From Bacteroidia bacterium (GTDB taxonomy: Bacteria; Bacteroidota; Bacteroidia; Cytophagales; Cyclobacteriaceae), in NCBI GenBank assembly GCA_016650355.1, contig JAENVX010000201.1, positions 1 through 10,333 of the forward strand: a DNA stretch of 10,333 nucleotides, read 5' to 3'. Numbering within the stretch: the first letter of the stretch is position 1; each line of letters begins with the position of its first letter. The notes beneath the pieces were generated by a model. The model searched no databases. It was not told the origin of the DNA and saw only the letters and a list, made by a program, of their open reading frames with translations. Shown here one piece after another: positions 1 through 5,705 of the stretch. The translations under genes were made by a program, and so were the position numbers.

Positions 1-167
1 CCATCTTTTGTTACGGAAGTCGAATTAGCTTCCCATGTCTTGGATAATTTACCTAATTGAATCTCTTCATCGGTTGGAGTAGGTGGCTTTGTTTTGTCGC
101 AACTTGAATAGGTCAAGAGCAAGGCCGAAATAGCCAGTAAAAGGAAAATATTTGCGATTGGTTTCAT
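1..167 (-). CDS. Putative outer-envelope lipoprotein, N-terminal part only
   Basis: Reading leftward from an ATG at 167-165, the frame is open to the window edge (55 full codons plus two bases). The start MKPIANIFLLLAISALLL is a short basic n-region and hydrophobic stretch. It leads to a lipobox-like TYSSC with the lipidated Cys at residue 23, so this is a signal-peptidase-II lipoprotein. After the Cys comes a polar linker rich in Thr, Pro and Lys (about residues 24-36). The segment LGKLSKTWEANSTSVTKDG then resembles the opening strand of lipocalin-like lipoproteins common in Bacteroidota; this is resemblance from memory, and the fold cannot be confirmed from 55 residues. No clear Shine-Dalgarno precedes the ATG, which is usual in this phylum. 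It is separated from the upstream ABC gene by a hairpin and 169 bases, so it is probably its own transcription unit. The specific function is unknown. Confidence 0.7.
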   Translation of the reverse strand, partial: MKPIANIFLLLAISALLLTYSSCDKTKPPTPTDEEIQLGKLSKTWEANSTSVTKD

Positions 168-189
168 TTTGGAGATCTGTTAACAGCCT

Positions 190-220
190 TAAACATACTA
201 AATTCAGTTCTTTTATAAAA
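190..220 (-). promoter_or_regulatory. Weak candidate Bacteroides-type promoter for the lipoprotein
   Basis: On the minus strand, TATGTTTA (197-190) matches the Bacteroidota -7 element TAnnTTTG except at the last base. A TTTT (220-217) sits 19 bases upstream, where TTTG would be expected at -33. The site lies 22 bases before the lipoprotein ATG. Each element has a mismatch in AT-rich DNA, so this is only a candidate. The rest of 168-290 shows nothing else that I recognise. Confidence 0.22.
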
Positions 221-292
221 CTACACTAATGAAGAGACATCAGTAAAGTCTTGGTTTAATAGGATGAATTGTGGTTTTGTAACCTTTTTATA

Positions 293-320
293 GCTTCTTG
301 CTGCTAGTGAAGCAAGAAGC
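293..320 (-). terminator. Stem-loop closing the lpx/ABC operon
   Basis: A perfect 10-bp inverted repeat, GCTTCTTGCT (293-302) and AGCAAGAAGC (311-320), encloses an 8-base loop. It begins 16 bases past the TGA of the ABC ATPase gene, as expected for an operon-end structure. On the minus-strand transcript the stem is followed by UAUAAAAAGG rather than a U-run, so it is not a textbook intrinsic terminator. It may act as a 3'-end stabiliser or a weak terminator. On the plus strand a T-run (328-332) follows a second 4-bp hairpin, AGCC-AGA-GGCT (318-328), so that strand could terminate antisense transcription. Confidence 0.5.
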
Positions 321-336
321 CAGAGGCTTTTTCGTG

Positions 337-954
337 TCATTTAAACCTCATAATATCAATTTTGACTGAATTAGCGGGATACTCATGTTCTTGGTTAGAG
401 GCTATGAAAACTGCACACTCATTGGGCAAGCCTAGCAAATTTTTCATGTACCACTCAGTGGATTTCTTGTCCAGGTTAGTCGAAGGTTCGTCTAGAAAGA
501 TGAGTGGGGTATCTGAATAAAATGCAAGGGCAAGTTTCAGTCTTTGCTTCATTCCCGATGAAAAATTGGAAATATGTTTGGCACGAGCATGAGATAGTTC
601 CATCAGGTTAAGAAGTTCTTCGATAGTACGACCGCCTCTTATTTTTTTGAATTTGAAATGAAATTCTACCATTTCCACCAATGTAAATTCATCGATAAGC
701 TCCATATAAGGAGTGGCAATTGAAAGATGTTGAAAAATTTCTGTTATAGAAATTTCCCTGCCATTCATTTCATATTTCATCAAGCCTGTACTTTGAGGTA
801 GTTGACCCCATAAAACTTGCAAGAGCGTTGACTTACCTGATCCGTTTGGCCCAGTGATAGCATACGTATTTCCTTGCTCAAAGGTGAAATCGAAATTTCG
901 GAATACCCATTCTCGATTATAGCGCTTTCCCAGCTTTTCTGCTGTGACCCTCAT
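337..954 (-). CDS. Atypical stand-alone ABC transporter ATP-binding protein
   Basis: This is a 205-residue single nucleotide-binding domain with no membrane segment. Walker A is GPNGSGKST (35-43), the ABC signature is FSSGMKQR (131-138), Walker B is LIFLDEPS (151-158) and the D-loop is TNLD (159-162). Two usually conserved positions differ. The stretch where the Q-loop Gln should be reads IATPYMEL (79-86) and has no Gln. The switch His after the last core strand is replaced in IASNQEHE, with Asn187 at that position. The length is short but complete, ending after a final strand. The start ATG overlaps the lpxA stop as ATGA (954-951), so translation is probably coupled to lpxA. No permease gene is in the window, so the membrane partner, if any, lies elsewhere. 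Its place at the end of a lipid A operon suggests an envelope role, but that is inference from position only. The substrate is unknown. Confidence 0.9.
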   Translation of the reverse strand: MRVTAEKLGKRYNREWVFRNFDFTFEQGNTYAITGPNGSGKSTLLQVLWGQLPQSTGLMKYEMNGREISITEIFQHLSIATPYMELIDEFTLVEMVEFHFKFKKIRGGRTIEELLNLMELSHARAKHISNFSSGMKQRLKLALAFYSDTPLIFLDEPSTNLDKKSTEWYMKNLLGLPNECAVFIASNQEHEYPANSVKIDIMRFK

Positions 955-1751
955 TCTACTGGATCACTTCCAGCGGAGAATCCTTTCATGATACCACGCT
1001 CGGCATTGCGGATGAAACTGACGATATAGTCACGCTCCTTGGTTTGAGGAAGTTCTTTCTCAACCAGATCAAGAGCTTTTGAATTGTTAAGTCCTTTCAG
1101 GAATATGTATCTGTAGATCTCCTGAATTTCGTTGATTTTATCAGAGTCAAATCCTCTTCTGCGCATTCCTATGGAGTTGATCCCGCAATAGGTAAGCGGT
1201 TCACGAGCTGCTTTTGTAAAAGGAGGAATATCTTTTCTGACCAACGACCCGCCTGACACCATCACATGCGAACCAACTTTTACGAATTGATGTACCGCAC
1301 TTGATCCACCGATTATGGCCCAATCTTCAATCTCCACGTGACCCGCAACCTGAACGGCATTTACCAAAATGCAGTTATTGCCAATCACGCAATCGTGCGC
1401 CACGTGAACATAGGCCATTAACAAACAATTTTTACCAATGACAGTCTTGTACTTATCATTCGTACCTCGGCTAATTGTAACATACTCACGAATGACTGTA
1501 TTGTCACCAATAAAGGTTTCAGTTTTTTCACCAGCAAATTTTAAATCTTGGGGCACAGAAGATATTGATGCTCCAGGATAAATTTTTACATTTTTTCCGA
1601 GACGAGCGCCCTCCCAGATCACAGCAGTCGGACCAATCCAACTGCCGTCTCCTATTACAACGTCACTTTTAACTGTAGCGAATGCTTCGATTATAACATT
1701 GTTGCCAATCTTGGCATCTGGATGTATACTGGCTAATGGATTGAGACTCAT
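951..1751 (-). CDS. lpxA: UDP-N-acetylglucosamine acyltransferase LpxA
   Basis: LpxA transfers a 3-hydroxyacyl chain from ACP to the 3-OH of UDP-GlcNAc, the first step of lipid A synthesis, in the cytoplasm as a homotrimer. The 266-residue protein is a left-handed beta-helix of hexapeptide repeats (about 6-185) followed by a helical C-terminal domain. HVAHD (116-120) carries the catalytic His119, equivalent to E. coli His125. PQDLKF (67-72), GHVE (137-140) and AVHQF (152-156) match substrate-contacting segments, and MRRRGF (196-201) holds the Arg equivalent to E. coli Arg204. Gly167 aligns with E. coli Gly173, the hydrocarbon-ruler position that permits long acyl chains. I chose ATG 1751 (MSLNPLASIHPDAKIG) over an upstream in-frame ATG at 1793. 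It gives the family's usual N-terminus, and its ATG overlaps the lpxC/fabZ stop as ATGA. The gene ends in another ATGA overlap with the ABC gene. Confidence 0.96.
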   Translation of the reverse strand: MSLNPLASIHPDAKIGNNVIIEAFATVKSDVVIGDGSWIGPTAVIWEGARLGKNVKIYPGASISSVPQDLKFAGEKTETFIGDNTVIREYVTISRGTNDKYKTVIGKNCLLMAYVHVAHDCVIGNNCILVNAVQVAGHVEIEDWAIIGGSSAVHQFVKVGSHVMVSGGSLVRKDIPPFTKAAREPLTYCGINSIGMRRRGFDSDKINEIQEIYRYIFLKGLNNSKALDLVEKELPQTKERDYIVSFIRNAERGIMKGFSAGSDPVE

Positions 1752-3145
1752 GAATTTTTTCGGACGATACTGGCAGTCATAGTTCCTTCGCAAACCAAGG
1801 TATTGCCAACATAAGCTCGGCCAGTCATTTTTGCAATTCCCCTTTTAATTGGTGCTACTAAATCGCATTGAATAACCAGTGTATCGCCTGGTAGTACCAT
1901 TTTCCTGAACCGAAATTCTTCAATTCCCAGGAAATAGGTCCAATAGTTTTCAGGATCAGGCACAGTATTCAAAACTAAAATTCCACCAATCTGCGCCATG
2001 GCTTCAACTTGTAATACCCCTGGCATAACTGGGTTACCCGGAAAGTGTCCTTGGAAAAAGGCTTCATTCATCGAAACATTTTTAACCCCGGCTACACTTT
2101 CACTATCAAGATAAATGATTTTGTCGATGAGCAAAAAAGGGTACCGATGTGGAAGTATGTTTGAGATCTGGTTAATATCCAGAACCGGTGGAAGACTAGG
2201 ATTATATCTTGGAATACCCTTCTTATCCGCTTCCAGCATCGCCTTTTTCAACTTTTTTGCAAAAGCCACATTCGCTGCATGGCCCGGTCTAGCTGCCAGA
2301 ATTTGTGCTCTTAATGGTCTCCCAGCTAAGGCGAGGTCTCCAATTATATCAAGAAGTTTATGCCGTGCTGGTTCGTTATTATAGCGGAGTTCTACATTAT
2401 TAAGAATGCCTTCCTTCTTTACTTCAACTTTTGGCTTGCCCAACATTTTGGCTATGTTGTCTAACTCGTGTGGCTCAACTACCCGATCAACAATGACTAT
2501 TGCATTGTTAAGGTCGCCACCACGAATAAGATTATTTTTATATAGCATTTCGAGCTCATGCAGAAAACAAAATGTTCGACATGACGCTATCTCTTTCTCA
2601 AACTGACCTATGTTGGTGATGGATGCATGTTGACTTCCTAATACGGGTGAATTGTAATCGATCATTACAGTAACCCGATAATCATCCAGTGGAAGTGCCG
2701 CTATTTCTACATTTCTAGCTGCTTCTCGGTAGAAGAGCCCATCCTGAACTTCAAAAAAATCACGTAAGGCATTTTGCTCTTCGTATTCAGCCTGCTTTAA
2801 TACGTTTACAAATTGGATAGAACTTCCGTCCATTATTGGCGCTTCAGGGCCATCTAATTGTATAAGCACATTGTCTATTTCCAACCCAACCAAAGCAGCA
2901 AGAGTGTGCTCGATTGTGCTTACCCGGGCGCCACTTTGTTCTATAGTTGTGCCACGCGAAACGTCAACAACATTATCGCAATCTGCATCGATAATGGGTG
3001 ATCCTGGTAGGTCAACGCGCTGAAATTTAATTCCGTGATTTGGCTTAGCTGGCACAAACGTCATATTGGTTTGCACACCAGTATGAAGCCCCACTCCTGA
3101 AAGCGTCACAGACTTTTTAATCGTTTGCTGCTTGTGATTTAGCAT
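1748..3145 (-). CDS. lpxC/fabZ: Bifunctional LpxC deacetylase / FabZ dehydratase fusion
   Basis: One 465-residue chain holds two enzymes. The N-terminal LpxC domain (about 5-305) is the zinc UDP-3-O-acyl-GlcNAc deacetylase, the committed step of lipid A synthesis. TIEH (77-80) gives zinc ligand His80 and Glu79. RHKLLDIIGD (261-270) gives His262, Lys263 and Asp266, and GHAAN (288-292) gives the catalytic-site His289. The C-terminal FabZ domain (about 318-465) is the 3-hydroxyacyl-ACP dehydratase of fatty acid elongation. It has LPHRYPFLLID (331-341), and GHFPGNPVMPG (366-376) leading into VEAMAQ, with the catalytic His367 and Glu381. This fusion is established for Bacteroidota and puts the enzyme that consumes hydroxyacyl-ACP for membrane phospholipid next to the enzyme committing lipid A. 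All expected catalytic residues are present in both halves. A phylum-type promoter lies just upstream, and lpxA follows with an ATGA overlap. Confidence 0.97.
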   Translation of the reverse strand: MLNHKQQTIKKSVTLSGVGLHTGVQTNMTFVPAKPNHGIKFQRVDLPGSPIIDADCDNVVDVSRGTTIEQSGARVSTIEHTLAALVGLEIDNVLIQLDGPEAPIMDGSSIQFVNVLKQAEYEEQNALRDFFEVQDGLFYREAARNVEIAALPLDDYRVTVMIDYNSPVLGSQHASITNIGQFEKEIASCRTFCFLHELEMLYKNNLIRGGDLNNAIVIVDRVVEPHELDNIAKMLGKPKVEVKKEGILNNVELRYNNEPARHKLLDIIGDLALAGRPLRAQILAARPGHAANVAFAKKLKKAMLEADKKGIPRYNPSLPPVLDINQISNILPHRYPFLLIDKIIYLDSESVAGVKNVSMNEAFFQGHFPGNPVMPGVLQVEAMAQIGGILVLNTVPDPENYWTYFLGIEEFRFRKMVLPGDTLVIQCDLVAPIKRGIAKMTGRAYVGNTLVCEGTMTASIVRKNS

Positions 3146-3161
3146 CTTTTAATAAAGTGTG

Positions 3162-3192
3162 CAAATTTAAGCCCTATTCATTGTAATCCAAA
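3162..3192 (-). promoter_or_regulatory. Bacteroides-type promoter for lpxC/fabZ-lpxA-ABC
   Basis: On the minus strand TTTG (3192-3189) is followed after 19 bases by TAAATTTG (3169-3162). This matches the primary sigma-factor consensus of Bacteroidota (TTTG at -33, TAnnTTTG at -7) without mismatch. Transcription would begin roughly at 3152-3158, leaving a leader of only about 10 bases before the ATG at 3145. The site sits in the 118-base gap after lpxD, so lpxC/fabZ-lpxA-ABC can be transcribed without lpxD. I see no hairpin or operator in the rest of the gap (3193-3263). Confidence 0.65.
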
Positions 3193-3263
3193 ATGCAGAT
3201 TGTGGCCTACCAAAGGATATTTTGAAGTAATATGAATGGTTATCAAATAGATTGAGCAGGATT

Positions 3264-4328
3264 TCAATCACTTTCTTCGTCTTCCACATTGGAAATGTTA
3301 AAGACTTTCCTTTCCAAGTCTCTGAGACGATAATTTATATCGGGCAGTTTTTTGAATAGAGCATATGATCTGAAATACTCTTTAATATCCATAGCGATGT
3401 TGCCGAAAAGCCGCTGACCTTCTTCCTTTATTGATTTCGAAACACCCGTCTGCCCCCCTACGCTTGTGTTGTTCGCAATTTTTAAATGTCCCGCAACGCC
3501 TACTTGTCCCGCTATGACACAATTCTCACCGACCAAGGTCGAACCTGAAATGCCGGTCTGTGCTGCTATCACCGTATTCTTCCCAATCTCAACATTGTGC
3601 GCTATCTGAATCAAGTTATCTAGTTTTACCCCCTGGCGAATAATAGTTGAATCTCCGTATAAAGTTGCACAGTCAATCACCGTGTTGGCACCAATGGTTA
3701 CATTGGCTTCGATAACAACGTTGCCCATCTGAGGAATCGCTTTGTAGGTACCATCTTGTTGCGGGGCAAAGCCAAATCCATCGCTGCCAATTACACTGCC
3801 GGAGTGAATCACACAGTTGACACCAATCTTGGTATCTGAATATAGCTTCACATTGGAGTGAAGAATTACATTATCAGCAACAATTACATTATCTCCCAAA
3901 AAAACGTGAGGGTAAATTTTTACATTATCACCAATTTTCACATTGTTGCCAATGTAAGAGAATGCTCCCCGATAGATATTCTTGCCCACGCTGCAATTCT
4001 CTCCAATGAAACTAGGTTGTTCTATGCCTGTTTTTTGAAAACTAATCAACTTGTGATATTCTTCCAGAAGTTTTGTAAAACTTAAATAGGGATCATCAAC
4101 AAATATTAATGTGGAATCAATTTCTTTTTTAGCAAGAAAGTCTTTTTTAACAATAATTGCGCTGGCATGTGATGAGTAGATATAATGCTCGTATTTTGGG
4201 TTAGCCAGAAAAGCAATTTGTCCTGGCTTGGCATCCTGAATTTTCGCCAACATGTTTATCTTATCTCCACCCTTCCCTTTTACTTTCCCTCCCAACATTT
4301 GCGCAATCTGATCGACTGTAAACTCCAT
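3264..4328 (-). CDS. lpxD: UDP-3-O-acylglucosamine N-acyltransferase LpxD
   Basis: LpxD adds the second 3-hydroxyacyl chain, from acyl-ACP to the 2-amino group of the LpxC product, in the cytoplasm as a trimer. The 354-residue protein has the family's N-terminal uridine-binding domain (about 1-100). A long hexapeptide-repeat beta-helix follows (about 105-305), then a C-terminal helical region with an acidic tail. GSDGFGFAP (181-189) is a strong LpxD signature, and LDNLIQIAHNV (236-246) contains the catalytic His244, equivalent to E. coli His239. One odd spot is DCATLYGDSTII (219-230). There the usual DRA/DRG arginine is Cys220, and the loop seems about two residues longer than I expect for the family. 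The start ATG at 4328 has no Shine-Dalgarno. A 75-base gap separates it from the HD gene upstream, with only a one-mismatch -7-like TACATTTA and no good -33, so co-transcription with the HD gene is likely. Confidence 0.96.
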   Translation of the reverse strand: MEFTVDQIAQMLGGKVKGKGGDKINMLAKIQDAKPGQIAFLANPKYEHYIYSSHASAIIVKKDFLAKKEIDSTLIFVDDPYLSFTKLLEEYHKLISFQKTGIEQPSFIGENCSVGKNIYRGAFSYIGNNVKIGDNVKIYPHVFLGDNVIVADNVILHSNVKLYSDTKIGVNCVIHSGSVIGSDGFGFAPQQDGTYKAIPQMGNVVIEANVTIGANTVIDCATLYGDSTIIRQGVKLDNLIQIAHNVEIGKNTVIAAQTGISGSTLVGENCVIAGQVGVAGHLKIANNTSVGGQTGVSKSIKEEGQRLFGNIAMDIKEYFRSYALFKKLPDINYRLRDLERKVFNISNVEDEESD

Positions 4329-4403
4329 AGATTATTATTGGGACATACTCTTGTGCTAAACTAAATGTATTGATTACGAAGGGTGTTATTGTGATGTGAT
4401 CTA

Positions 4404-5633
4404 TTACAAATATACATTTTTAGGCCAGCAGAGGTAGTTTTTTTTGACGATTTTGCTCATAGCCTTAATGCTTGGTAGATCTGAAGCCTGAGCAATATCT
4501 ACTACTTCACCAGTTTTCGTAAGAACAAGGATTGCCTGTTTCTCAGCCAGGTAAGCTTCATTAGTTACAGTGCCTAATGAAAAGAGATACGCTGCATCGT
4601 TTCGCAAAAGTTTATATTCTTTCGATATCCCGGATCTAACTTTCTCAATGTGACTTTTCTTGATGGGTTCACTCGTGAGGATTATTTGAAATAGGTTTCG
4701 ATGCAAGAGCATGGAGCATAGGTTTTGTAAAATGGGATCTCGGTTATTTTGCCATAATTTAATCGCTCCCCAAATATCCATATCATCTATTTTTCCAAAG
4801 GCATGAAGAACCGAATGCTTTTCCTTGAAATCTTCCAAGGTGTATTTGTACTTAAGAAAAAACTTAAGTGCTTCACTTCCTCCAAGTTTCTCACCGGAAT
4901 GCGCCAAATACTGAGCTCGTTTAATTAGGTTCACCAAGAGTCTTTCCGCGCTTACGGATGTTTTGTGTAGATAGACTTGCCAGTACATGAGCCTTCTGGC
5001 ATTTAAAAAACTTTCAATGCTAAAGATTCCTTTTTCTTCCACAACGATAGCATCGTCTTTAACGGCAAGCATGGCTACAATTCTGTCTACCCCAATTGTG
5101 CCTTCTGTCACTCCAGAAAAAAATGAGTCGCGTTTAAGATAGTCCAACCGATCAATATCCAATTGACTGCTTACGAGTTGATGGAAAAATTTTCTTGTGT
5201 AGCTATTGCGAAAGATTTTAATCGCGAGTTCAAGTCTGTCTTGAAATAGTTTGTTAAGCTCTTTCATAAAAAGATAGGAAAGGCTTTCGTGGTTTACACC
5301 ATCAATCAAAGTTTCTTCCAAAGCATGAGAAAAGGGACCGTGGCCAATATCGTGGAGGAGTATTGCAATTTGAGCGGCCTCATATTCTTGCCCGCTGATC
5401 TCCGTTCCTTTGTTCCTGAGATTTTCTAAAACAACACCCATAAGATGCATCGCGCCTAATGCATGATGAAAACGCGTGTGCAAAGCACCAGGGTAAACAA
5501 AATCCGTAAGGCCAAGTTGCTTGATATAACGCAGTCGTTGAAAATAGGGATGTTCAATGAGATCAAAGATCAACTCACTTTCGATGGAGATAAATCCATA
5601 AACAGGGTCATTGATGATTTTATTTTTATTCAA
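4404..5633 (-). CDS. HD-domain metal-dependent phosphohydrolase (SAMHD1/dGTPase-like, COG1078 type)
   Basis: This is a 409-residue cytoplasmic protein. The metal-binding set of an HD phosphohydrolase is complete. TRFHHALG (53-60) gives His56, LLHDIGHGPFSHALE (92-106) gives His94 and Asp95, and LDIDRLDYLKRDS (158-170) gives Asp161. This layout is that of the SAMHD1/dGTP triphosphohydrolase branch, so hydrolysis of a nucleotide or phosphorylated ligand is likely, but the substrate is not known. The start is TTG at 5633. The resulting N-terminus, MNKNKIINDPVYGFISI, fits the family. No in-frame ATG lies between it and an upstream stop at 5651-5649, and no Met follows until residue 62, inside the HD core. 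The gene is divergent from porX across 72 bases and is followed by lpxD. The closest promoter-like match upstream is a one-mismatch TACTGTTG (5674-5667) without a clear -33. Confidence 0.88.
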   Translation of the reverse strand: MNKNKIINDPVYGFISIESELIFDLIEHPYFQRLRYIKQLGLTDFVYPGALHTRFHHALGAMHLMGVVLENLRNKGTEISGQEYEAAQIAILLHDIGHGPFSHALEETLIDGVNHESLSYLFMKELNKLFQDRLELAIKIFRNSYTRKFFHQLVSSQLDIDRLDYLKRDSFFSGVTEGTIGVDRIVAMLAVKDDAIVVEEKGIFSIESFLNARRLMYWQVYLHKTSVSAERLLVNLIKRAQYLAHSGEKLGGSEALKFFLKYKYTLEDFKEKHSVLHAFGKIDDMDIWGAIKLWQNNRDPILQNLCSMLLHRNLFQIILTSEPIKKSHIEKVRSGISKEYKLLRNDAAYLFSLGTVTNEAYLAEKQAILVLTKTGEVVDIAQASDLPSIKAMSKIVKKNYLCWPKNVYL

Positions 5634-5688
5634 GTCGATGTTATTGGATTATCAAAACGGCCTGCGCAACAGTATTATTCATTAAATT

Positions 5689-5696
5689 AGAGGAAA
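5689..5696 (+). promoter_or_regulatory. Ribosome binding site of porX
   Basis: AGAGGAAA lies 9 bases before the ATG at 5706. It helps decide the start: a second ATG at 5702 is closer and out of frame and meets TGA after 11 codons. I found no convincing TTTG/TAnnTTTG pair for porX in the 72-base divergent gap (5634-5705). Confidence 0.55.
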
Positions 5697-5705
5697 TTTC
5701 AATGC

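Noticed and set aside
1752..1793. In-frame 14-residue upstream extension of LpxA starting at an ATG at 1793
   Set aside because: It lies wholly within the end of lpxC/fabZ, its residues do not resemble LpxA N-termini, and the ATGA-coupled ATG at 1751 gives the usual family start.
2115..2606. Plus-strand open frames opposite lpxC/fabZ (2115-2384, 2406-2606)
   Set aside because: They are antisense to strongly conserved LpxC/FabZ coding sequence and show no recognisable domain or start signal.
3858..4000. Recurring acattatc-like bases in lpxD, first seen as a possible DNA repeat array
   Set aside because: The recurrence follows the six-residue beta-helix repeats (such as DNV and GDN units) of LpxD and needs no separate explanation.
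5634..5705. Possible promoter for porX in the divergent gap
   Set aside because: The nearest -7-like TAAATTAG overlaps the ribosome binding site and has no -33 partner, so it is not reported as a feature.
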